A DNA stretch of 64,000 nt from Gemmatimonas aurantiaca T-27 (GTDB lineage: Bacteria > Gemmatimonadota > Gemmatimonadetes > Gemmatimonadales > Gemmatimonadaceae): contig NC_012489.1 in NCBI RefSeq assembly GCF_000010305.1, forward strand, positions 3,417,646 through 3,481,645, given 5' to 3'. Made by a program: the position numbers and the translations under genes. Below, piece after piece: positions 28,064 through 35,548 of the stretch. Positions within the stretch are counted from its first letter, which is position 1; each line of letters starts with the position of its first letter. The notes under the pieces are model-generated. The model saw nothing but the letters and a program-made list of their open reading frames with translations. It did no database searches and had not been told where the DNA came from.

Positions 28064-30352
28064 TCATGGCCGCCGGACGGGCACATCCACAAAACTGCCC
28101 GGCATCAACCGCAGGCTCATTGGAGTCACGGCGTCCGACGCACGCTCGGCGCTCACATCGCCGCCGGTGCCATGATTCACCTGATGCCCGGCGTCCTTGT
28201 TCACATCGATCACGAGCAACAGCCGACTCCCCGCCTGCATACGTCGGCTGGTCATGCGCGACCGTGTGAACGGCAGCGTGGTTTGCTGGCCCGGTACCAG
28301 CAGTTTCCGCTGGGCAAGATCCCGCACATGACTGGCCCGTCCGAGATAATACGACAGATGAAACACCCGTCCGTCGGGTAGCAATTCGTATAGCACCACA
28401 TTGAAATCGAAGTCGCGGGTATTGGTGATCACCTCGAGTGATCCCGAAATGGCACCACTCACCTCGGTGGGTGCTGAAAACGGTGCACTGACAAACGTGA
28501 GTGCATCACCGAACTCCGGCACCGGGCCGAGTACGTTCACGGGATAGTAGCCGACATGCTGCGTGGTGCGATCGGCCATGTTGGCGATGCGCACGATGCC
28601 CGGATGATCCTTCCGCGCCGTGTCGAGTGTGAAATGTGCACCATCACGCGCTGCGGTTGGATACAGGCGGAGTGGTCGTTCAGCGAGCGCCGCCAGCGAC
28701 GGTGCATGACGCCACACATTGGCGCCCATGACCTGGTGATTGACCTTGTCCGCCAGCAGCGCTGGCCTGGGGGCACCACGCAAGACGTGATCGAGCCAGG
28801 CAAAGGTCAGCGTCGTGGTGTTGAACTGCGCCACAGAATCGAGCACATGGCCCCTGACTTCCGCGGACTTGCGTGCCGCGCCTGCACCGCCGTGATCGTA
28901 TGGGCCAATCACCAGATAGTGCGCCGCATCGGGCCGGTACCGCATGTGCTCACGCACATAGTGCAACGCGGAGATCTGGCCATCGTCGAAATAGCCGGTG
29001 ATGGACAGCACAGGGATGTCGATCCTGGCAAAGTCTGCCCCATAGGGCACCATACGCTGCCAGTAGCTGTCGAATGTGGGATGCGTCAGCCAACGTTGCA
29101 GAAGGGGGTTGGGGGTTCCATCCACCTGATCGATGTCACGGAATGGCCTTCCACTCTCGTACCAACGTTCGGCCAGTTGATTCCACCGATTGCGATCGAA
29201 GTACGTGTCGTTGTCGAGCTCGCGATTGTTGCTCACATAAAACGGCCAGGCATAGTTCGCCGTGAGAAACACATTGTTCTCCATCGGCACGCCCTGACCA
29301 GGAATGGCGGCCGCCGAGACGACAATGGTGCGCAACGCCGGATGTTTCCGTTTGGTGGCCGCCCACGCCGTGAACCCCTCGTAGCTGGCGCCGTACATGC
29401 CGATTCGCCCATCGCTCCACGGCTGTGCGGCAATCCAGTCGAGCACCGCATGGGTGTCATTCGCCTCTGCTTCGTACGGACGAATGGTGTCGCGACTGAG
29501 TCGCTTCCCGCGCGCGTCGGCCACCACACCCACATATCCGTGCGATGCCGCGCGCCGCGCCGTTTCGAGATGCTGCCTGCTATTGGTGTAAATGGTGAAG
29601 TTGAACGCCGTGGGTTGCCGCGTCGTGGTACGGCGTGGTCGCACCACTACAGCCGACAAGGTGATCCCTTCGCGTGTGCGCACCAGCACGGCGGTATCGG
29701 TCAGGTAGCGACGCGTGTTCTCCGCCGCGAGTACCTCGGGCAAGGACGATTCCAGCGCCTGCAGCGCGCGTTGCATCACGTGGCTACGCACCAGCGTGAT
29801 GGCGTCGGCGTTGGACAGGGAATCGCGTGTGGTGGCGCGGGAGACGGCGCTGGCAAGATTGCGCTCGAACACGAAGAATGGTGTTTCGAGGTACCAGCCC
29901 ACCTCGAACGCGTCCCGATCACTCAATGCCGTCAGCCGCTGCCGGAGCGCGCGCTCGAAGGTCGGTGCGGCCATGCCGGCTTCGGCGCGCGCGGTCAGCA
30001 GCACCAGCGCAGGATTGTCCGCCGCGCGTGGTGCGTCCGATCGCGCAGCGATGGTACGCAGCGAGGCCAAAGCACCCGTGGAATCATTGGCGGCCAACTG
30101 CAGATAGGCACGATCGGTTAGCTGGCGTAGTGAGCGCGCCGCGTCGGAGAGGCCATCAGGCTGGGCAAGCAAGGCGATCGCCAGACGACGGACTTCGGTA
30201 TCAAGCAGGGCCGGCTCACGTTCCGCCGCTGGCGCCAGGCGCAGAGGTTGTGCATCAACGCTCCGTGTAGCCGCGATACACAACATCATGCCAGCCACAC
30301 AGTGGATGACGGCTGGCGGGATGCGCCGAGCGGCTGGAACGAAGGGATTCAT
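28064..30352 (-). CDS. Exported CocE/NonD-type serine hydrolase (X-Pro dipeptidyl-peptidase S15-like)
   Basis: The 762-residue protein has a signal peptide ending Ser-Val-Asp-Ala-Gln. An N-terminal helical ~200 residues precedes the alpha/beta-hydrolase S15 domain: 'GYVGVVADARGKRLS', the nucleophile elbow 'GASYEG' after 'IGMYG', and 'VLSITGYFDDGQ' with the acid. The C-terminal ~250 residues form the jelly-roll domain of X-Pro dipeptidyl-peptidases and cocaine esterase. It would cleave N-terminal dipeptides, esters or acylated amino-acid compounds in the periplasm. The start at 30352 is set by the signal peptide. Confidence 0.9.
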   Translation of the reverse strand: MNPFVPAARRIPPAVIHCVAGMMLCIAATRSVDAQPLRLAPAAEREPALLDTEVRRLAIALLAQPDGLSDAARSLRQLTDRAYLQLAANDSTGALASLRTIAARSDAPRAADNPALVLLTARAEAGMAAPTFERALRQRLTALSDRDAFEVGWYLETPFFVFERNLASAVSRATTRDSLSNADAITLVRSHVMQRALQALESSLPEVLAAENTRRYLTDTAVLVRTREGITLSAVVVRPRRTTTRQPTAFNFTIYTNSRQHLETARRAASHGYVGVVADARGKRLSRDTIRPYEAEANDTHAVLDWIAAQPWSDGRIGMYGASYEGFTAWAATKRKHPALRTIVVSAAAIPGQGVPMENNVFLTANYAWPFYVSNNRELDNDTYFDRNRWNQLAERWYESGRPFRDIDQVDGTPNPLLQRWLTHPTFDSYWQRMVPYGADFARIDIPVLSITGYFDDGQISALHYVREHMRYRPDAAHYLVIGPYDHGGAGAARKSAEVRGHVLDSVAQFNTTTLTFAWLDHVLRGAPRPALLADKVNHQVMGANVWRHAPSLAALAERPLRLYPTAARDGAHFTLDTARKDHPGIVRIANMADRTTQHVGYYPVNVLGPVPEFGDALTFVSAPFSAPTEVSGAISGSLEVITNTRDFDFNVVLYELLPDGRVFHLSYYLGRASHVRDLAQRKLLVPGQQTTLPFTRSRMTSRRMQAGSRLLLVIDVNKDAGHQVNHGTGGDVSAERASDAVTPMSLRLMPGSFVDVPVRRP

Positions 30353-30460
30353 ACGTGCATTTCCAAGGATGGGGTGAGCCAACCTACGACACCACGTGCC
30401 TCCGTGTTTCTTCGTGGGCCAGGGGTTCACCTGCCGCGGACCGCGGTCCAGATTATCGAC

Positions 30461-30820
30461 ATGGTCGCCGCACTCCGCCGTCGCGCGGGCGCCGCTGTAC
30501 TCGCCCTGTTCCTGCTCCGGATCCTGTCCCCGGAGCTTGGACACATGTGTGCGAGCATGTCACCGTCAGCGGATACGACCGACGCGGCGCACGAACACGC
30601 GCATGAACACGCGCATGAGCACGAGACGCCGGCCGCGCCCTGTGATTGCGCCGAGTGGTGCTGCTGCATCCCGGCTACGATAGCCAGGCCCACGCACGCG
30701 CCCACGGTGTTGGTGGCTATGGTGCCGGCCAAACCTCTGGCAACACCCGCAGCACCGACGGTCCGCGTTGATCGCCCGGATCGGCTGCTGCCATTTGCCA
30801 ACGCACCGCCCCGCGCGTAA
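30461..30820 (+). CDS. Small His/Cys-rich exported protein (copper module, first copy)
   Basis: The 119-residue protein has an N-terminal hydrophobic segment (residues ~8-24), then a His/Glu repeat region ('EHAHEHAHEHE') followed by a Cys cluster ('CDCAEWCCC') and a Pro/Ala-rich tail. The layout, with His/Glu repeats then clustered Cys, suggests binding of copper or a similar soft metal. It opens a plus-strand set ending with Sco/PCuAC and CtaG-like genes. A second protein of the same design lies at 31376. No named family recognised. Confidence 0.6.
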   Translation: MVAALRRRAGAAVLALFLLRILSPELGHMCASMSPSADTTDAAHEHAHEHAHEHETPAAPCDCAEWCCCIPATIARPTHAPTVLVAMVPAKPLATPAAPTVRVDRPDRLLPFANAPPRA

Positions 30821-31024
30821 CACGAGCGTCTGCTCAGGGCGCACTGCCCTCTCTGCGACAATCTGAACGGCCTGTCCATCGCCTGCACCGCCTCCGGTGT
30901 GCAGACGATGCGCTGCTGCATGGATTGCTGGCTCCCCAACATGTAGCCCCACCCACCCTTCCCGACCGCCCACCGACACGATGGTGCGCGGGACACTTTG
31001 GTTCGCCCGTCTCCAGACAGGTCC

Positions 31025-31369
31025 ATGAATCAACCCATCGTCACATCGGTTGAAGGCGCGACCACACCACCGGTCGCGCGTGCGATCATCACATCGGCAA
31101 TGAGTCCGTTCTGCCCGGGGCTCACATTGGAAACCTGTCCGAGCCCTTCGGCGGACAGCTTGCGGCAGGTCATCATCGCGCGGGTGCAGCGAGGTGACGG
31201 TCGGGCGAGCATCGAAGCCGACCTCGAACGGGACTTTGGCAGCGCCATTCGCTCCACACCCAAGGCCGAGGGCTTTGGTCTGATCGGATGGGCGGCGCCT
31301 GGTCTGTTCCTGCTCATTGGCGCGGTGTGGATGACCCGCTGGCTGCGCCGTCAGACGATCGCGCGGTAG
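31025..31369 (+). CDS. CcmH-like cytochrome c biogenesis protein (variant Cys motif)
   Basis: The 114-residue protein resembles the CcmH/CycL N-terminal domain: 'MSPFCPGLTLETCPSP' (Cys30 and Cys38), then 'DSLRQVIIARVQRGDGRASIEADLERDFG', matching in order the family's conserved Arg helix and 'eI...l...yG' segment (quoted in part). The canonical CxxC is replaced by C-x7-C. There is one C-terminal transmembrane helix (~86-105) and no N-terminal signal peptide, so topology differs from the usual CcmH. It would reduce apocytochrome or handle thiols during heme attachment; this is family inference. It lies seven bases before the second His-rich gene. Confidence 0.6.
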   Translation: MNQPIVTSVEGATTPPVARAIITSAMSPFCPGLTLETCPSPSADSLRQVIIARVQRGDGRASIEADLERDFGSAIRSTPKAEGFGLIGWAAPGLFLLIGAVWMTRWLRRQTIAR

Positions 31370-31375
31370 ACCGCC

Positions 31376-31819
31376 ATGTCCGTCCAGCGTCGACTCGGTG
31401 CGTATTGTGTCCTCATACTCCAGTTGTTCCTGGGTATGCGGCCATTCGCGCTTCCGGGTACGATCGCCGGATCAGCGGGCGGTGACCGACACGAGCATGC
31501 GCACGCGCCTGTGCATACGCATGTGCATACGCATGTGCGTACGCATCATGTGCACGAGATGGTGCCCGATGCGCCGGTGCCAGAGACGCACCAGGAGCAT
31601 GATGAACACGGGGAGCACCGCGAGCATGCGACGGGCTGCCATGCCACGCCCTGCTGCGCCCCCATCGCTCCGCAGGCCGTCGTGCGGAGTATCGGAAACG
31701 CCATTGTCATTGCCCCGCGTGTCATTGTCAGTCGCAGCGCGTATGCGGCGCCGGCATCCGTAGCGCCCTGGCGCCAGCCGCCGTCCACCGCTCCCCCTCA
31801 CGGCGAATTGCGCTCCTGA
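31376..31819 (+). CDS. Small His-rich exported protein (copper module, second copy)
   Basis: The 147-residue protein has a hydrophobic N-terminus (residues ~9-28) and a central region with alternating 'HVHTHVHTHV'-type His repeats and 'EHDEHGEHREH', followed by a Cys group ('CHATPCCAP'). The design parallels the 119-residue protein at 30461, with divergent flanks. Metal binding, probably copper, is inferred from composition and from the neighbouring Sco/PCuAC and CtaG-like genes. The DNA coding for the repeats is itself a short tandem repeat (about 31510-31550). Confidence 0.6.
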   Translation: MSVQRRLGAYCVLILQLFLGMRPFALPGTIAGSAGGDRHEHAHAPVHTHVHTHVRTHHVHEMVPDAPVPETHQEHDEHGEHREHATGCHATPCCAPIAPQAVVRSIGNAIVIAPRVIVSRSAYAAPASVAPWRQPPSTAPPHGELRS

Positions 31820-31872
31820 TCGCGCACCGCTGATCGCGCACCGCCTATCGCGCACCGCCTATCGCGCACCGC
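31817..31872. repeat. Four tandem copies of a 14-bp unit overlapping a stop codon
   Basis: Units TGATCGCGCACCGC (twice) and CTATCGCGCACCGC (twice) run head to tail, and the first begins with the TGA stop of the 31376 gene. It lies in the ~200-bp gap before the cytochrome c gene. It may be simple slippage or a binding site; no function is evident. Confidence 0.8.
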
Positions 31873-32017
31873 TGACCATGCGCGGCGCCCGGGCACGACC
31901 GGCTCCCGTTCCTGACATCGTCATTCCCTGCCCCGGCCACTGCGTTGCAGTGCGGCCGCCGCGTGCTCCTACGCGTGCGCGGCGATGGGCTCGGCCCACA
32001 CCTGACATCCCTCTCTC

Positions 32018-32515
32018 ATGTCCTCCCTCATGAACGTCTTCGCCATCGTGGCGCTGATTCTGTTGGTCGCATGTGCCGGCGAGAAAGCTGCCAACACACC
32101 AGCAGATACGACCACGGCCAGTGCCACCACCACCGCCGGCCCCGATGGCGAAGCACTGTATGGCCGCTGCATCGCCTGTCATCAGAGCACCGGCGCCGGC
32201 CTGGTCGGCGCGTTCCCGCCATTGGCCGGTTCGGAATGGGTCACCGGCCCTGTCTCGCGTCCCATCGCCATCGTACTGCACGGCGTGCAGGGTGCGCTCA
32301 CGGTGGCCGGCACCACGTACCACGGTGCCATGATGCCCTATGGCACCAACATTCCGATGAACGACGCCGAGGTGGCGGCCGTGCTCACGTACGTGCGAAC
32401 GCACTTCGGCAATACGGCGTCGCCGGTGACGGCCGAACAGGTGACACAGGTGCGAGCCGCCACGAGCTCGCGCACCACACCACTGACACAACGGGATCTG
32501 GAGGCACTGCGGTGA
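32018..32515 (+). CDS. Class I cytochrome c lipoprotein
   Basis: The 165-residue protein has a lipobox with Cys19 ('LLVAC'), a Thr/Ala-rich linker, and a single heme c site 'CIACH' (51-55). The likely axial Met lies in 'GAMMPYG'. The fold fits small periplasmic electron carriers attached to the membrane by lipid, and it probably feeds a terminal oxidase. An alternative start is ATG 32030. Its stop overlaps the GTG start of the SCO-PCuAC gene by four bases. Confidence 0.9.
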   Translation: MSSLMNVFAIVALILLVACAGEKAANTPADTTTASATTTAGPDGEALYGRCIACHQSTGAGLVGAFPPLAGSEWVTGPVSRPIAIVLHGVQGALTVAGTTYHGAMMPYGTNIPMNDAEVAAVLTYVRTHFGNTASPVTAEQVTQVRAATSSRTTPLTQRDLEALR

Positions 32516-33573
32516 GTGCCACACGTGCCGTGATCCTGAGCGTTCTGTGGCTGACGCTGATGGCGTGTGGTGATTCCGCCGGCGACACCACACCACCAGC
32601 CAATGTCTTTGCTGGTGCTCCAATAGCCGAACCACTGAGCAAACCCGCGTTTGCGCTGGCCGCCACCGATGGCGCGGTGTTCGACTTTCGACGAGACACC
32701 GACGGCAAGCTGACGTTGCTACTGTTCGGCTACACACACTGCCCCGACATATGCCCCGTGCATATGGCCAACCTGGCCGCCGTCATGCAGTCGATGAGTG
32801 CGACCGAGCGGAAGCAGGTACGAGTGGTCTTTGTGTCGGTCGATCCCGGGCGCGACTCGAGCGCCATCATCCGGCACTGGCTCGATCAGTTTGCCACCGA
32901 CTTCATCGGACTGCGAGGCACCGAAGATGAAGTGGGGCGCATCCAGATGTCCCTTGGTCTGCCGCCTTCCACCGTCACCGTGGACCCGGTGAGTCGACAG
33001 ACCGATGTGGGACACGCCACGCAGGTCATCGCCTTCACACCGGACAACCTCGCGCATGTGATGTATCCGTTTGGCACACGACAAACCACCTGGGCGCGTG
33101 ACATGCCCCGGTTGCTCACGTATCGCGCCGGTACACCAACGCCCGTCGTCATGGATACGATCGTCGCGGGCGATTTGCGAATCACGGGAGGTGCGATCAC
33201 GTCGGCCATCGAAGGGCGTGAGCACGCGGCTTACCTCACGATTGACCATCGCGGCCATACCGACGACGTGTTGCTGGCGGTTGGGGTTGTCGACGTGGCG
33301 AGTGGCACGCTGCACCAGACCGTCACCGATGCCAGACAGCGTCAGCACATGACGTCGATCGACAGCCTGGTGATACCGGCCGGCACGCCCACCACGCTGA
33401 GCAACGGTGTGTTGCACGGCATGTTGCCGTCCCATGAACGCCTGCGACAGATCGGACAGACGGTGCCGTTGCAACTCACGTTCCGCCGCACCGGTGTGGT
33501 GACCATCCCTGCCCGCGTCACGCCGGCAGGCATGATCCCCGACGAACACGCGGCACATTCACACCAGCACTGA
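32512..33573 (+). CDS. SCO-family copper chaperone fused to a PCuAC domain
   Basis: The 353-residue protein starts at GTG 32512, overlapping the cytochrome stop (GTGA). A lipobox Cys19 ('LTLMAC') is followed by a Sco1/SenC thioredoxin-like domain with the copper motif 'CPDIC' (Cys77, Cys81) after 'FGYTH' and a His in 'VGHATQVIAF'. From about residue 220 there is a PCuAC (DUF461) domain: 'LHQTVTDARQRQHM' and 'GVLHGML' supply the His/Met copper ligands, and a His-rich tail 'EHAAHSHQH' ends the protein. Both domains deliver Cu(I) to the CuA site of cytochrome c oxidase in known systems, and separate proteins are the rule, so the fusion is informative. The CtaG-like gene follows 10 bp later. Confidence 0.85.
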   Translation: MSATRAVILSVLWLTLMACGDSAGDTTPPANVFAGAPIAEPLSKPAFALAATDGAVFDFRRDTDGKLTLLLFGYTHCPDICPVHMANLAAVMQSMSATERKQVRVVFVSVDPGRDSSAIIRHWLDQFATDFIGLRGTEDEVGRIQMSLGLPPSTVTVDPVSRQTDVGHATQVIAFTPDNLAHVMYPFGTRQTTWARDMPRLLTYRAGTPTPVVMDTIVAGDLRITGGAITSAIEGREHAAYLTIDHRGHTDDVLLAVGVVDVASGTLHQTVTDARQRQHMTSIDSLVIPAGTPTTLSNGVLHGMLPSHERLRQIGQTVPLQLTFRRTGVVTIPARVTPAGMIPDEHAAHSHQH

Positions 33574-33583
33574 GCGCATCCTC

Positions 33584-34444
33584 ATGACCGAGTGGCAGTG
33601 GTGGTGCGCCGCGCGCGCCGACGTGTGGACCTGGACATGGCAGCCCTATCCGGGCGTGTGGATCATCGTGGGACTCGCCCTGCTGGGACTCACGATGCTC
33701 AATCGACCGGGGGAACCATCAACGAACGCCGTGATGTTGCCACCTCCGTCGGTGTGGTCACGGGTCAGCATGACGTTGGGGCTCCTGCTGCTCTGGGCGG
33801 CGCTCGACTGGCCGGTTGGTGCACTCGGCGCCGGTTACCTGGCTTCGGTGCACGCCGTGCAGTTCGTGGTGCTCGCCATGATGGTGCCGGCGTTGCTGCT
33901 GGGTGGCATCGGTCCAGCGGGGCGCTATCGACTGACGCAGTATCGATTGGCACAGCACCGATTGCTCGCAATCGGTGCCCGCGTATGGCAACGGATGACA
34001 TCACCCGCGGTCGCGATGGCGCTGTTCGCCGGCGTGATGATCGTCAGTCACCTGCCGCCCGTAGCCGATGCACTCGTGGCATCGGCCACCGGATCGTTTG
34101 TGCTCGACATGTCATGGCTGGTGAGCGGACTGGCGTTCGCCTGGCCGCTCATCATGCCACGGTCGGAGGTGCCGTCGGAGACGTACCTGTCTCCACTGAT
34201 GCGCATCGGCTATCTGTTTGCCGGCACCATTGCCCATGTGTTCATCGGCATGTGGCTGCTGGTGGCTGACTATCCGCTGTACGCCACGTACGAGTTGGCG
34301 CCGCCCCTTGGCGTGCTTTCGCCTCGTATGGACCAACAGGTCGCCGGAGGCGTGATGCTTCTCCTGGGCACGCCGCTGGTGGTGATTGCCATCGGGCTGC
34401 AATTCCGGGAGCTCGGATCAGAGGCGAATCCGGAGACGTTGTGA
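33584..34444 (+). CDS. ctaG: Cytochrome c oxidase assembly protein, CtaG/CaaG family
   Basis: The 286-residue integral membrane protein has about seven predicted transmembrane helices, several with Trp/His at their ends. 'LASVHAVQFVVLAMMVPALLLGG', 'VSHLPPVADAL' and 'AGTIAHVFIGMWLL' (in part) match the caa3-type CtaG family, with the conserved His residues. In Bacillus-type organisms this family is needed for the copper centre of caa3 oxidase. Here it ends the copper-delivery operon. No oxidase subunit genes are in the window. Confidence 0.85.
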   Translation: MTEWQWWCAARADVWTWTWQPYPGVWIIVGLALLGLTMLNRPGEPSTNAVMLPPPSVWSRVSMTLGLLLLWAALDWPVGALGAGYLASVHAVQFVVLAMMVPALLLGGIGPAGRYRLTQYRLAQHRLLAIGARVWQRMTSPAVAMALFAGVMIVSHLPPVADALVASATGSFVLDMSWLVSGLAFAWPLIMPRSEVPSETYLSPLMRIGYLFAGTIAHVFIGMWLLVADYPLYATYELAPPLGVLSPRMDQQVAGGVMLLLGTPLVVIAIGLQFRELGSEANPETL

Positions 34445-34566
34445 CCATGCGTAACCTTGCGCACGACTATGGGATGCTCATGTCGCGCCATGACATTGAG
34501 TCTTCGCAAGACCGTACCCCATATTGCGAACGTATTGGACCGTCTCATTGAACGAGGACACTGCTC

Positions 34567-35031
34567 ATGCGAGCAACACACATTTTCGCGTACCTTCTGG
34601 TGTTCGGCGCGTGCACGTCGTCACCAGACGAACCGGGCACCTACCGTGATACCGTCGAAGGGTTGGTGGTGCATGGATCTTTTGAATGGCCCGTTATGGC
34701 CGACTCAGCCATCACACTGAGGATGATCCTCAAGAATCCAACATCGGAAGGGCGACGCTTTGAAGTTCCGGCAGGCGAGCCCTTCAGTATTCAACTCCTG
34801 CCGACCAATGATGCGGCAATGATTGAACTGCCACCGGATTCCTATGACCGCATGGCACGCATCGTCCAAATTCCCGCACGCGATAGCGTGATCATCAGCC
34901 GAACGGTACTCGAAAAGAACCTTCGCTCGTTGCCAAACGGTGTGTACAGAATTCTGGGTCGGGTGCCGAACTCTTCCTATGTTGGCGTGCCATTGGGGGT
35001 CGTTTCTCTGCCCTGGGGTCGCTCGCGATAG
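34567..35031 (+). CDS. BsuPI-like domain lipoprotein
   Basis: The 154-residue protein has a lipobox at Cys16 ('LVFGAC'). The rest resembles a BsuPI/intracellular-proteinase-inhibitor-like beta-sandwich: 'DSAITLRMILKNPTSEGRRFEVPAG' early and 'GVYRILGRV' near the end are typical edges of that fold. It may inhibit proteases or bind envelope proteins; this is inference from fold only. Upstream of it are about 120 bp with no other feature. The composition is slightly less GC-rich than in the neighbours. Confidence 0.6.
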   Translation: MRATHIFAYLLVFGACTSSPDEPGTYRDTVEGLVVHGSFEWPVMADSAITLRMILKNPTSEGRRFEVPAGEPFSIQLLPTNDAAMIELPPDSYDRMARIVQIPARDSVIISRTVLEKNLRSLPNGVYRILGRVPNSSYVGVPLGVVSLPWGRSR

Positions 35032-35548
35032 TGGCGCTCCAGGCTGCGACATCTTCACATGTTCTTCGTGAAGCGCAGCTTTCCGCCGTTCTTGGCTCGT
35101 ATTCCAAATCGCACTACGACACAATGCGACAATTGTCACCATGCATCACATATCACAGAGTCGGATCTTTCCGTGATGCAGTCATTGCGTAGCTGATTGG
35201 GCCGGGTCGTGCACCTGAGGTACAAGGTGCGCATATGTGATGTATTGCACACCGAAACAGATGAGCGGAAATCGCATTGCGTGGTTCAGTCGCGCAGGCG
35301 AGGTCATCCAAACTGAAGAGTTTCGTCTAGGCCATAAGGACGATGCGCTATGCATGGCATTTGTTCACCATGCAAATGGTCATGCAGGCACACATGCGCA
35401 TGATCAGCATCACGCGGATATCCGCGTTGCACGCAGCGCGACACCAGCCAGCGATCGGCGCCAGGCATTGCCCACACATGCCGATGATCATCGCCCCAAC
35501 GCGCCGTCCTCGCATGTCACTGGTGTTCCCACCAACACCCAGGATCAT
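35032..35548. other. 517-bp gap with no supported gene
   Basis: The gap between the BsuPI-like lipoprotein and the barrel protein holds only short frames. One frame runs on from 35237 into the barrel gene and encodes a His-rich stretch ('HHANGHAGTHAHDQHHAD'), but a clear signal peptide begins at 35549, so I treat the upstream part as noncoding. The first ~200 bp are less GC-rich than usual and probably include the promoter of the next gene. Confidence 0.4.

Noticed and set aside
35237-35548. His-rich in-frame extension of the envelope protein
   Set aside because: A clean signal peptide with a ribosome-binding site begins at 35549; the extension would bury it.
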